Positions 1 through 7,552 of a DNA stretch of 15,623 nt are shown piece after piece (the first letter of the stretch is position 1; each line of letters opens with the position of its first letter). The DNA is taken from positions 1-15,623 of the forward strand of contig JAGAWH010000173.1 in assembly GCA_017941505.1 (NCBI GenBank), written 5' to 3'. The DNA is from Faecalicoccus sp. Lineage in GTDB: Bacteria > Bacillota_I > Bacilli_A > Erysipelotrichales > Erysipelotrichaceae. The notes beneath the pieces were generated by a model. It made no database searches. It was not told where the DNA came from and was given only the letters and a program-made list of their open reading frames with translations. A program made the translations under genes and the position numbers.

Positions 1-329
1 AAGTTTAAAATACCGGTAAGTACATACTCTGCCATAGGAATACTGTAAACATTTTTTGCGTTGTATAAAGTTATACCCTTGTTACGGATATATTCCATCG
101 GCATATGATCATATCCTGCACTGGTTAGCTGAATATTTTTTAAGTTTGTGAATAACTCAATCGGATGATAGCTAAAAAGTCTTCCACATATAACGTATTC
201 TATGTCTTCTGCGTTGCATGGCAGTTCATCCTTCTCATATTGAAGAAAGGAAACAGTGTGACCCATTTCCTTTATAAAACCGATATGATTTTTAGCTTCT
301 GACCATGCGCCGGTAATTAATATATTCAT
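1..329 (-). CDS. D-2-hydroxyacid dehydrogenase, N-terminal part (cut by window edge)
   Basis: Reading the minus strand from the ATG at 329 gives about 109 codons, open to the window edge. The protein starts MNILITGAWSEAKNH. It carries a pattern typical of the N-terminal catalytic domain of D-isomer-specific 2-hydroxyacid dehydrogenases: a segment like IQLTSAGYDHMP, then a short strand with GITLYNAKNVYS, then IPMAEYVLTGIL, the helix leading to the Rossmann domain. The family reduces 2-oxoacids to D-2-hydroxyacids, or the reverse, with NAD(P)H. The NAD-binding GxGxxG and the catalytic Arg/Glu/His lie beyond the edge, so activity and substrate cannot be judged. The start lies 8 nt after the stop of the upstream aldolase gene, so the two are probably co-transcribed. 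Inference: aldolase and dehydrogenase may act in one pathway making or recycling a hydroxyacid. The family call is fairly sure; the substrate is unknown. Confidence 0.75.
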   Translation of the reverse strand, partial: MNILITGAWSEAKNHIGFIKEMGHTVSFLQYEKDELPCNAEDIEYVICGRLFSYHPIELFTNLKNIQLTSAGYDHMPMEYIRNKGITLYNAKNVYSIPMAEYVLTGILN

Positions 330-337
330 ATGGATAC

Positions 338-1165
338 CTATTCCATCTTATCAACGATGTCACGAACAATTTGTTTAACGATTTCTTCATTTCCTTCTAA
401 GAAATGTGGATCTTCACATTTCTTTTCATATTCCCGGATAGCTTTCACACCTTCTTCAAATAAAGTTCGAACCTCATCCATATTATTCATCTTATCAATA
501 TTGCAGAAGCTTCTTGATAAAATGGAAGAAGATGAACCTAACCGATAATGTTCCCGAATTACATATTCTGAAGGAAGTAATCCATTGCCTAGTGAGGCAA
601 TACCTCCAAAGCCAAAAGGAATTCCAGCTGCTTTGAATTTATTACTTAACTCTTCCATCGTTCCGTTACATAATAATTCAAACAAAAACTTTAAGTGATA
701 TCCAATGCTTAAATCATTTAAACCGACAAAGAATTCATCAATTCCATCTAATGCGATAATTTCATCAATGTTCTTTACAGCATCAGGTGTTTCCACCAAA
801 GGAATGGTTTTTACACGATGATCAACGATATCTAAGAATTGTTTCACTTCTTTGGTTTCGTGAAAGAAAGGAAGCATTAAGATATCGGCACCAGCTTCAA
901 TTGCTTCATCAATTTCTTTTCTTGTGAATTTTTCAGATTGAAATTGAATCGGATTCACTCGAACCAACAACTCTGATTTATTCATAACCTGCTTAACAGC
1001 ACGGATATCTTCGATTGTATGATGAGATAGAACACTATTGTGTCCCAACTGTCTTTTTTCTTTTCCAATATACTCTAAATCAACAAATATACGGTCAACT
1101 CCAACTGACTGCGCAATGGAAGCAACATCCGCATTATTTGTGATATACATAAGTTTTAACGCCAT
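338..1165 (-). CDS. HpcH/HpaI-type class II aldolase (aldolase/citrate lyase family)
   Basis: This 275-residue protein resembles the HpcH/HpaI aldolase/citrate lyase family, metal-dependent TIM-barrel enzymes that make or split 4-hydroxy-2-oxoacids or related acyl compounds. Visible landmarks in order: FVDLEY (about 27-32), an active-site Arg in LLVRVNP (R69), a metal-ligand candidate Glu in PLVETP (E125), and a second ligand candidate Asp in GLNDLS (D151). The spacing fits HpaI-type enzymes. The reading frame is open 27 codons further upstream, but the ATG at 1165 has GGGGG six bases before it and begins MALKLMYITNN, so I chose it. It follows the sugar transferase gene by 28 nt and precedes the dehydrogenase by 8 nt. 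The setting suggests surface-polysaccharide or hydroxyacid metabolism rather than the aromatic catabolism for which HpaI is named. Family call good; exact reaction unknown. Confidence 0.8.
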   Translation of the reverse strand: MALKLMYITNNADVASIAQSVGVDRIFVDLEYIGKEKRQLGHNSVLSHHTIEDIRAVKQVMNKSELLVRVNPIQFQSEKFTRKEIDEAIEAGADILMLPFFHETKEVKQFLDIVDHRVKTIPLVETPDAVKNIDEIIALDGIDEFFVGLNDLSIGYHLKFLFELLCNGTMEELSNKFKAAGIPFGFGGIASLGNGLLPSEYVIREHYRLGSSSSILSRSFCNIDKMNNMDEVRTLFEEGVKAIREYEKKCEDPHFLEGNEEIVKQIVRDIVDKME

Positions 1166-1193
1166 TTTCTGCCCCCAATCTACACTCGCAAAA

Positions 1194-1790
1194 TTAAGCA
1201 GTTTCAGTAGTATTTGTGTTATCCTTATTGCGCAAAACCTGCGCAATTGTCATAAAGAATATTTTTACATCAAGTGGAAAAGAAACATGATCAACATACC
1301 AAATATTGAGTTCGATTCTTTTATTCCATTCCACATCTTTTCGTCCATGTACCTGTGCCCAACCGGTTAATCCCGGACGAAGTTCAAACATTCGTAGCTG
1401 ATGTTTGGTATATTGCTCCAAAGGCCAGGGATGATATGTCAGTGGCGGTCTGCAGGATATTAAATGCATTGTTCCGTTGGCAAGATTAATTAACTGCGGA
1501 AGTTCATCTAAGCTGGTTGCCCGAAGAATCTTTCCAACACGCGTTACCCTTGGATCATCCTCAAAAGAATAAACGCCGCTTCCCGTATACTCACTATCCG
1601 GAAGCATAGAGCGGAACTTATACATCAAAAATACTTTTCCATGAAGACCTAATCGTTCCTGTTTAAATAAAACAGGTCCTTTGGAATCTATCTTTATTGC
1701 AAGAGCTATCAATAGTAAAAGAGGGCTAAGAATAATCAACCCGCAAATACCAATGATTCTTGAAATCAGGCATTTGATATATAAATACAT
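1194..1790 (-). CDS. Monotopic phosphoglycosyl transferase (bacterial sugar transferase)
   Basis: This 198-residue protein belongs to the bacterial sugar transferase family (PglC/WcaJ catalytic domain). Such enzymes move a sugar-1-phosphate from a UDP-sugar to undecaprenyl phosphate at the inner membrane face, the first step in building many capsules and glycans. Landmarks: an N-terminal membrane segment (about 11-33) followed by KIDSKGPVLFKQERLG, MYKFRSM (about 56-62), the catalytic Asp-Glu pair in TSLDELPQL (D95-E96), and RPGLTGWAQVHGR (138-150). Length fits the short form without the N-terminal domains of WcaJ. The ATG at 1790 has AAGGGG just upstream; the frame extends further but without a ribosome site. 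Oddity: the usual GPRP near residue 114 reads SCRPP. The final C-terminal residues are Asn/Thr-rich. The sugar donor cannot be told from sequence. Confidence 0.88.
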   Translation of the reverse strand: MYLYIKCLISRIIGICGLIILSPLLLLIALAIKIDSKGPVLFKQERLGLHGKVFLMYKFRSMLPDSEYTGSGVYSFEDDPRVTRVGKILRATSLDELPQLINLANGTMHLISCRPPLTYHPWPLEQYTKHQLRMFELRPGLTGWAQVHGRKDVEWNKRIELNIWYVDHVSFPLDVKIFFMTIAQVLRNKDNTNTTETA

Positions 1791-1975
1791 GATTTTCCCC
1801 TTCTTTGTTACTGAATAAGCCAGTAATCGTAGTAAATGATAACACAAAATGAATTAGAATAAAATTGTTTGTAATAAAAAAAATAGGTTTATTTAGAAAT
1901 TATCATGTATTTGTTTTTTAAAATAGAATATGTTTCAATTCATGTTTCATCTTCTTAAATACCATTTTTTGTATA

Positions 1976-3040
1976 TTAATTATATAGATTTGTTCTATCT
2001 GATTTACGAACTAATCGTATTTTACCAATTATTTGGCAAAGTACCATAACAAACCATGACTTATGTTTAGAAATTTTACATGTTAACTTCACTGTACGTG
2101 GATAGTTTCCAAACATAATTTCATCATAGTGGGTAATGGAGAATTCCTGCATTTCTTTTATTACGGGTAATGCTTTCTTTTTATCTTTTTTTGAAAAATT
2201 GTTGTAATTCATCCACATACGCCCAATGATCATCATGCATTCTGATAAAAGTTCTTTATGCAAAATTGGCAATCCGTTTAACTTTTCGGTACATGCAATC
2301 CAGTAATCCTCAATATTTTTAAATGAAAACGTATGTGAAATTCCATTTTTCCTCATGCGGTAATGATATAGATATTCAGGTATCACAGTTAGTTGTTTTT
2401 CTTCTTCTACCAATTTAATAATAATTTTCCAAGTTACTGCACAATCTTCATGGTTCCGCCCTTCCGGAAAACGAATCTGATTAAAAATGTCACTTCGATA
2501 AAGTTTATTCCACGCAAAATCAGGAAACAATCCCTTTTCATATGCGTTTAAAATCTCATGCCCACAGAAATTTTTCTCCGTTTCTGTTTTTGTCATTAAA
2601 TATGTAGTATTTCCAATGTAATCTTTATAAATTTGTGCTGAAACAACTTCTGCATTGTTTGAAATTGCTGCTCTTAGCAACAATTCCACTAGATTGCTTT
2701 CCACCCAATCATCGCTATCAATAAAAGTAATAAATTGTCCCTTTGCATTATTAATTCCGTAATTTCTGGCACTAGATAATCCATTATTCTCGGTATGAAA
2801 AACTCGTATTTTATTGTTTTTTGCATAAGAATCGCAAATAAGACCACTGGAGTCTGTCGAACCATCATCGATTAATACAATGTCCAGATTTCCATAACTT
2901 TGACTAACAATACTCTCTAAGCATTGTGTTAAGTATTCCTGAACGTTATACACGGGTACAATCACTGAAACTAATACTTCCTCATTTTTCAATGTAGTTT
3001 CTAACTTATTTGTGTCTATAAATTGAGGGTTTTGACTCAT
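1976..3040 (-). CDS. Family 2 glycosyltransferase
   Basis: This 354-residue protein has a GT-A fold of glycosyltransferase family 2. VSVIVPVYNVQEYL (from about residue 24), LIDDGSTDSS (57-66) and the nucleotide/metal-binding FIDSDDW (107-112, DSDD in the DxD place) are all present. The 20 or so residues before the fold look like a loose polar tail. The C-terminal half has no clear membrane segment, so the enzyme is probably cytosolic or peripheral, adding one sugar to a lipid-linked intermediate. I chose the ATG at 3040 because AAGGAG lies 8 nt upstream; a start nine codons earlier would place this site inside the gene. It is separated from the sugar transferase by 185 AT-rich bases and has its own promoter candidate. 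Sugar and linkage are unknown. Confidence 0.88.
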   Translation of the reverse strand: MSQNPQFIDTNKLETTLKNEEVLVSVIVPVYNVQEYLTQCLESIVSQSYGNLDIVLIDDGSTDSSGLICDSYAKNNKIRVFHTENNGLSSARNYGINNAKGQFITFIDSDDWVESNLVELLLRAAISNNAEVVSAQIYKDYIGNTTYLMTKTETEKNFCGHEILNAYEKGLFPDFAWNKLYRSDIFNQIRFPEGRNHEDCAVTWKIIIKLVEEEKQLTVIPEYLYHYRMRKNGISHTFSFKNIEDYWIACTEKLNGLPILHKELLSECMMIIGRMWMNYNNFSKKDKKKALPVIKEMQEFSITHYDEIMFGNYPRTVKLTCKISKHKSWFVMVLCQIIGKIRLVRKSDRTNLYN

Positions 3041-3110
3041 TGCACACTCTCCTTGCATGACTATCAATAGTAATCAGACAATTCTTTAATACTTTGTCCT
3101 CCCAGAATTC

Positions 3111-3155
3111 GCTATAAGAAATACTTATAAGTTCCTATTCTTTATATCTTATAGC
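3111..3155 (-). repeat. 9-bp inverted repeat in the glycosyltransferase leader
   Basis: GCTATAAGA (3111-3119) and TCTTATAGC (3147-3155) are perfect inverted arms with a 27-base loop, which itself contains the palindrome ACTTATAAGT (3123-3132 region). It lies downstream of the promoter candidate, so it would be in the 5' untranslated RNA. It is AT-rich and weak. It could be an mRNA fold or a binding site; no function can be assigned. Confidence 0.35.
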
Positions 3156-3178
3156 TTTCTGAATAACAGATATAAGCC

Positions 3179-3207
3179 ATTATACAGTTTATATTGCAAT
3201 TTGTCAT
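3179..3207 (-). promoter_or_regulatory. Sigma-A-type promoter for the glycosyltransferase gene
   Basis: On the minus strand ATGACA (3202-3207), one base off TTGACA, is followed after exactly 17 bases by a perfect TATAAT (3179-3184). This predicts an RNA start near 3170 and a leader of about 130 nt before the ATG at 3040. It could drive the glycosyltransferase and the genes after it. Confidence 0.6.
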
Positions 3208-3341
3208 ATGTAATTAAATGTGAAAAACATTATTTATAAAGATTATACATTGTGATTTGATACTTATTCTATTTGTTGTCATTAATACAAAGTGCTTATG
3301 GAAAACAGAAGATTGGTTCACCCTCAGTATACAATGTTGAT

Positions 3342-3872
3342 TTATTCCCTTATTCGAATTACTCTTCCTGGAATACCTGCAACAACCGCATTGTTAGGAA
3401 TATCCTTAACAACTACAGCATTGGCACCAATAATCACATTATTACCAATATGTACATCGCCAATAATCTTACTACCAACTCCAAATTCAACATTATTTCC
3501 AACTACAGCTCCAGTGCTCTCTCTAGACAATACCTTACCAAAGACAACACCAGGCCTCAATCTACAATTTTCTCCAATTACGGTATTAGAAGTTACAATA
3601 ATATAGCCAATATGGGCAATTTGTAATCCTTTTCCTATATCAGCCTTATAAGAAATGTCAAAACTATATTTATAGCTATAATGTTTTAATATTAATCTTG
3701 ATATAATGAATATAATTTTATTCTTTTCATAAAAATACCTCGTTATACGAAGCCAAAAAACAAATTTAAAACCTGCCTCAAATAAATATCGCGTTACAAA
3801 AGTTTTAAAAGGTCTGGCATTAGTGTAACCAAGATCAGCACGAATAGTAGCTTTTAATTCTTTATAGTCCAT
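3342..3872 (-). CDS. Hexapeptide-repeat acetyltransferase, serine acetyltransferase-like
   Basis: This 176-residue protein begins MDYKELKATIRADLGY, as in short serine acetyltransferase-like proteins of polysaccharide loci, and ends in a left-handed beta-helix of hexapeptide repeats (about 75-170; for example VIGENC, VEFGVGSKIIGD, VHIGNNVIIGANAVVV). A conserved-type His lies in IAHIGYIIV (H87), the place of the catalytic His in CysE-like enzymes. Acetyl-CoA is the expected donor. In a glycan gene setting, O-acetylation of a sugar is more likely than cysteine synthesis, and no cysK is nearby; this is inference. The ATG at 3872 is preceded by GAGGG seven bases upstream. The residue 25-65 region is rich in aromatic and hydrophobic residues, possibly a membrane-facing helix. 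No terminator is seen after it. Confidence 0.82.
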   Translation of the reverse strand: MDYKELKATIRADLGYTNARPFKTFVTRYLFEAGFKFVFWLRITRYFYEKNKIIFIISRLILKHYSYKYSFDISYKADIGKGLQIAHIGYIIVTSNTVIGENCRLRPGVVFGKVLSRESTGAVVGNNVEFGVGSKIIGDVHIGNNVIIGANAVVVKDIPNNAVVAGIPGRVIRIRE

Positions 3873-4344
3873 GTTAATTCCCTCATATTCAATGTAGTTT
3901 TATTTGCATCAACACACCAAAGTCGATGATATTCTTTCATCTTAATTCACATTTTCACTCTATTTTTTTAATATAACTAAATCACACCAAAAAGATTTAA
4001 ATGTATCCACAAATATACTATGAATTCTCATAGCTTCCGTAGTGATAATATCATAACACAGTAGCAGATTTTGAATTCAAAGAACATTTTGAAATTCTCA
4101 GAATAATAAAGATAGGATCTACACATCAAAAATTCCTGGAACTCTCAAATGAAAGAACACATCTTTCTACTTAGTTCTTTCTGACAATTGAACAGGAAAA
4201 TAATCTTATTTGCTTATTTATCTGAACAATCAATTAATAATAGAACCATAAATTTTTTATATAAATCTTAGAAAAATTTGGAAAAAACAGATAGGCAACA
4301 TAAAAAAGAGTATTGAATAAATCAAATGCTCTAAATACCCTTTC
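3873..4344. other. 472-bp AT-rich spacer without a recognised gene
   Basis: I see no supported gene here. A plus-strand stretch of about 37 open codons from near 4050 (including DFEFKEHFEILRII) resembles nothing I know and may be chance or decayed coding DNA. The acetyltransferase promoter should lie within the first 100-150 bases, but no box pair convinces. The size and lack of structure next to the argF remnant suggest eroded former genes (inference). Confidence 0.4.
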
Positions 4345-4410
4345 TTAATCCTTCATCAACACAACCATGAAAGCCTTTTGCGCATGAAGTCTGTTTTCTG
4401 CTTCATTAAA
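4345..4410 (-). pseudogene. Remnant of the 3' end of a second argF (ornithine carbamoyltransferase)
   Basis: Minus-strand translation gives a tail ending FNEAENRLHAQKAF then MVVLMKD and a TAA stop. This nearly matches the end of the intact neighbouring argF product (EEAENRLHAQKAV then MVELMKD). At DNA level 4341-4410 matches 4601-4670 at 61 of 70 positions by my count, offset exactly 260 bases. Similarity stops abruptly at about 4410, so only the last 22 or so codons remain, with no start. It must derive from an argF duplicate, a replaced older argF, or an integration event that copied the gene end. It cannot make a functional enzyme. Homology is clear; the mechanism is not. Confidence 0.85.
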
Positions 4411-4436
4411 ACCATTGAAAAAATTGAATGGATATG

Positions 4437-4517
4437 TTAGTTTAGGAATACAAAGTTATGGGCTGGTCTGAGGACCCAGGTCCATCTTCGGCGGGCTAGG
4501 TGCTCGCGTTTTTTCAT
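4437..4517 (-). other. GC-rich island with a 26-codon open frame, unknown origin
   Basis: Bases 4460-4508 are 34/49 G+C by my count, in surroundings that are strongly AT-rich. On the minus strand an ATG at 4517 opens a frame of 26 codons, beginning MKKREHLARRRW and ending RPAHNFVFLN before a TAA at 4437. It has no ribosome site and unusual composition for this genome, so I do not call it a gene. A near palindrome, GGACC-CA-GGTCC, sits at 4472-4483. The island starts a few tens of bases from the end of the argF remnant. It may be a fragment of a mobile or repeated element (inference); I cannot name it. Confidence 0.4.
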
Positions 4518-4550
4518 GAAAGAATTAAGGATATTTGATTTATAAACCCA

Positions 4551-4582
4551 CTTAAAAAGCAGAGATCATATAAACCTCTGCT
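4551..4582 (-). terminator. Intrinsic terminator of the arginine operon
   Basis: In RNA from the minus strand, AGCAGAG (4576-4582) pairs perfectly with CTCTGCT (4558-4564) across an 11-base loop, followed by a run of U (4554-4558). It lies 22 bases after the argF stop and ends the seven-gene transcript. Confidence 0.85.
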
Positions 4583-4604
4583 CCAATTTCTCTATTAACT
4601 TTTC

Positions 4605-5510
4605 TTAATCCTTCATCAACTCAACCATTACGGCCTTTTGTGCATGAAGTCTATTTTCAGCTTCTTCAAAGATTTCATCCGCATGTGCTTCAAAAACCTC
4701 TTCTGTGATTTCCTGTCCGCGATATGCCGGCAGGCAGTGCTGTACAATAGCTTTCGGGTTGGCGAGTGCCATTAATTCACTGTTCACCTGGTAGCCCTGG
4801 AATGCTTGTTCACGAACTGCTTTTTCATCTTCCATACCCATGCTTGCCCAGGTATCCGTAAATACAACATCGGCATCCTTAATAGCTTCGGCCGGGCTTG
4901 TAGTCCATGTAAAGTCAGGATTCTTTTCAGCCCATTCCATTACCTTTGGATCCGGTTTATAGCCATCAGGCGTAGCTACGGCAACTTTCATACCAACCTT
5001 TAAACCACCAACGATTAAAGAGTTAGCCATGTTGTCACCATCACCGATATAACACATCTTCAGACCCTCTAAAACGCTGAAATATTCGCGAATTGTCATC
5101 AGGTCAGCTAATACCTGGCATGGGTGACAATAGTCCGTTAAACCGTTAATAACAGGGATAGAACCGTAGTTAGCTAAATCTTCTACTTCTTTCTGTTCAA
5201 AGGTACGAATCATAATGCCATCTAAATAGCGGGATAATACGCGGGCAGTATCCTGTACCGGTTCCCCACGTCCGATCTGTAAATCACGGCTTGATAAGAA
5301 CAAAGGTTGCCCACCTAATTGGTAAATACCGGTCTCAAAAGATACACGAGTACGTGTACTTGACTTCTGGAAAATCAAACCAATGGATTTACCTGCCAAA
5401 TGCGGATGCGCAATTCCATGTTTTCTTTCATATTTCAATTGGTCTGCTAAATCAAGAATACGAATAATATCCTCTTTGGATAAATCCATCATTGTTAATA
5501 AATGCTTCAT
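4605..5510 (-). CDS. argF: Ornithine carbamoyltransferase
   Basis: This enzyme joins carbamoyl phosphate to ornithine to give citrulline, in the cytosol. The 301-residue length is normal. Carbamoyl-phosphate motif STRTR is at 51-55, HPCQ at 129-132, DTWASMG (ornithine side) at 219-225, and HCLPAYRG with the reactive Cys at 258-265. The start ATG overlaps the argD stop as ATGA, with AAAGGGG upstream inside argD, so translation is probably coupled. It is the last gene of the operon. The anabolic role follows from its place with argGHCJBD; no arcA or arcC is seen nearby. A decayed copy of its 3' end lies downstream. The call is firm. Confidence 0.97.
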   Translation of the reverse strand: MKHLLTMMDLSKEDIIRILDLADQLKYERKHGIAHPHLAGKSIGLIFQKSSTRTRVSFETGIYQLGGQPLFLSSRDLQIGRGEPVQDTARVLSRYLDGIMIRTFEQKEVEDLANYGSIPVINGLTDYCHPCQVLADLMTIREYFSVLEGLKMCYIGDGDNMANSLIVGGLKVGMKVAVATPDGYKPDPKVMEWAEKNPDFTWTTSPAEAIKDADVVFTDTWASMGMEDEKAVREQAFQGYQVNSELMALANPKAIVQHCLPAYRGQEITEEVFEAHADEIFEEAENRLHAQKAVMVELMKD

Positions 5511-6688
5511 TCAAATACCCCTTTCATGATTTCAACAACCTGATCAATTTGTTCGTACGTTAACACCAACGGTGGAAGCAGACGAATCGCATCCGATCCT
5601 GCTGTTAAAACTAAAATCCCCTTATCTTTTAATTCTTCCACATAAGCTGCACGCTGACCCGGATCTACAATCACACCAATCATAAGACCCATTCCACGAA
5701 CTCCTTTAATATTCTTGGAATTTAAATCTCTGATCTTCTGCATGAAAGTATTTCCTTTGTCCTGTACTTCTGCTAAGAAATCCTTATTATTGACTACCGA
5801 CAATACCGCATTAGCTGCAGCACTGGACAGTAAGTTTCCACCAAAGGTAGAACCATGTGTACCCGGTACCAGTACATCCTTACACTTTTCACCGGCTACT
5901 ACAGCACCAATCGGAAGACCTCCGCCAAGTCCCTTGGCAAGCGAAATAATATCCGGTAAAATATCGTATTGTTCATAAGAGAACATAGTACCGGTACGAC
6001 CGATACCGGTCTGTACTTCATCTACAAGTACTAAAATATCTTTAGATTGACAATATTCTGTTACTTTCTTGACAAACTCTTTATCCAGAGGAAGAACACC
6101 GCCTTCACCCTGAACCATTTCCATCATAACGGCACAGACTTCATCATCTACATGAGAGATAAAATCTTCAAAGTCATTGGCTTGAATATAATCAAAACCT
6201 TCCGGGAACGGATAGAAATATTGATGGAAACGAGCCTGACCTGTAGCCTTTAAAGTCACCATCGTACGGCCATGGAATGATTGAACTAAAGTCAAGATCT
6301 TATAACGATTCTTTCCATATTTATCACTGGAATACTTGCGGGCAACCTTGATCATACCTTCATTGGCTTCGGCTCCTGAATTCGCAAAGAATACCTTATT
6401 TAAACCGGAAGCCTTTACCAGCTTTTCAGCTACTTCTGTCATCGGTTCACTGTAATAAATATTCGAACAATGAATCATCTTGGCAGCCTGGTCGCTAATT
6501 GCCTTAACAAGTACCGGATGATTATGCCCTAAACAGTTAACACCGATACCCGATGTTAAATCGATATATTCCTTACCTTCTGAATCTGTAACGATACATC
6601 CTTCCCCTTTTTCAAGCGAGAGTTCCACTCTTCCGTAGGTATGCATCACATATTCATTTTCTCTATTTTTAATTGTTTCAAAACTCAT
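5507..6688 (-). CDS. argD: Acetylornithine aminotransferase
   Basis: This PLP-dependent class III aminotransferase turns N-acetylglutamate semialdehyde into N-acetylornithine using glutamate. The 393 residues show SGAEANE (104-110), SFHGRTM (137-143), the PLP-contacting DEVQTGIGRTG (223-233) and the Schiff-base Lys in SLAKGLGGGLPIGA (K252). Related ornithine, succinylornithine and GABA transaminases share these motifs; the operon decides the role. The ATG is 9 nt after the argB stop and is served by AAGGAG, which overlaps that stop (TAAGGAG). Its own stop overlaps the argF start. Confidence 0.95.
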   Translation of the reverse strand: MSFETIKNRENEYVMHTYGRVELSLEKGEGCIVTDSEGKEYIDLTSGIGVNCLGHNHPVLVKAISDQAAKMIHCSNIYYSEPMTEVAEKLVKASGLNKVFFANSGAEANEGMIKVARKYSSDKYGKNRYKILTLVQSFHGRTMVTLKATGQARFHQYFYPFPEGFDYIQANDFEDFISHVDDEVCAVMMEMVQGEGGVLPLDKEFVKKVTEYCQSKDILVLVDEVQTGIGRTGTMFSYEQYDILPDIISLAKGLGGGLPIGAVVAGEKCKDVLVPGTHGSTFGGNLLSSAAANAVLSVVNNKDFLAEVQDKGNTFMQKIRDLNSKNIKGVRGMGLMIGVIVDPGQRAAYVEELKDKGILVLTAGSDAIRLLPPLVLTYEQIDQVVEIMKGVFE

Positions 6689-6697
6689 AACTGCTCC

Positions 6698-7552
6698 TTA
6701 CCAGAACATCGTTCCGATTCCATCGTTACTCAAAATTTCAATTAAGATGGAGTGCGGTACACGTCCATCCTGAATATTCACTGTTGATACACCCTGACGA
6801 ACCGCTTCTACACAGCACTCTACCTTTGGAATCATACCGCCGGAAATAATGCCTTCCTTAACCAATACCGGTACCTGGGATACCTTTAAGCTAGGAATCA
6901 AAGTCGACTCATCCTTTGGATCTTCCATCAGTCCCATAACATCGGTAAGTAAGATAAATTTATGAGCACCTAAGGCAATCGCTAACTTTTCTGCTGCGAT
7001 ATCGGCATTGATGTTGTAGTTGGACATCTGATCTTCTCCTGCTGCAATGCTGGAGACAACCGGAATATATCCCTTTTCAAGTACATCAAGTACAATTTCC
7101 GGATTCACATTGATAATCTCACCGACATTACCATGTACATCATCTAATTTCACGGCTTCAAAAAGATTTCCGTCCATACCGGCAAGACCGATTCCCTTAC
7201 CTCCTGCCTTTCTAAGCAGAGATACAAGATTTTTATTGACCTTACCGCAAAGTACCATCTGTACAATATCCATCGTCTCATCATCGGTTACACGAAGACC
7301 ATCGATAAATTGACCCTTAACACCGGTCTTATTTAACATTTCATTGATCTCCGGACCACCGCCATGAACAAGCACAACCTTGATACCGATCAAATTAAGT
7401 AATACAACATCCTGGATAACCGCTTTTTTAAGCTCCTCGTTGATCATGGCATTTCCGCCGTATTTAATGACAACGATTTTCCCAAAATATTGCTGGATAT
7501 ATGGTAAAGCTTCTACTAAGACATTGGCTCTGATATTTGCATCTAATTTCAT
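6698..7552 (-). CDS. argB: N-acetylglutamate kinase
   Basis: This enzyme phosphorylates N-acetylglutamate with ATP, the second step and usual feedback point of the cyclic pathway. The 284 residues carry the amino acid kinase fold: KYGGNAM (30-36, with the catalytic Lys), HGGGPEIN (63-70) and FIDGLRVTD (82-90), then LLTDVMGL and GGMIPKVECCVEA near the C-terminus. An N-terminal helix (about ANVLVEALPYIQQYFGK) precedes the kinase core; in characterised kinases such a helix goes with hexamer formation and inhibition by arginine. Feedback inhibition is therefore plausible here but not shown. The start overlaps the argJ stop as ATGA. Confidence 0.97.
   Translation of the reverse strand: MKLDANIRANVLVEALPYIQQYFGKIVVIKYGGNAMINEELKKAVIQDVVLLNLIGIKVVLVHGGGPEINEMLNKTGVKGQFIDGLRVTDDETMDIVQMVLCGKVNKNLVSLLRKAGGKGIGLAGMDGNLFEAVKLDDVHGNVGEIINVNPEIVLDVLEKGYIPVVSSIAAGEDQMSNYNINADIAAEKLAIALGAHKFILLTDVMGLMEDPKDESTLIPSLKVSQVPVLVKEGIISGGMIPKVECCVEAVRQGVSTVNIQDGRVPHSILIEILSNDGIGTMFW

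Larger units (their letters stand above)
3041..3341. other. Spacer between acetyltransferase and glycosyltransferase genes
   Basis: No gene is supported in these 301 bases; plus-strand reading frames here run on into the acetyltransferase gene and are shadows of it. The spacer holds a promoter candidate and a leader with inverted repeats, both for the glycosyltransferase gene and listed separately. No intrinsic terminator is visible after the acetyltransferase stop, so some read-through is possible. Confidence 0.6.

Noticed and set aside
3273..3626. Two overlapping plus-strand open frames opposite the acetyltransferase gene
   Set aside because: They mirror the hexapeptide repeats, lack ribosome sites and have Asn/Thr/Ile-rich content typical of antisense frames.
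4050..4165. Plus-strand open stretch containing DFEFKEHFEILRII
   Set aside because: About 37 codons without a start or ribosome site and no recognised family; it could be chance or decayed DNA.
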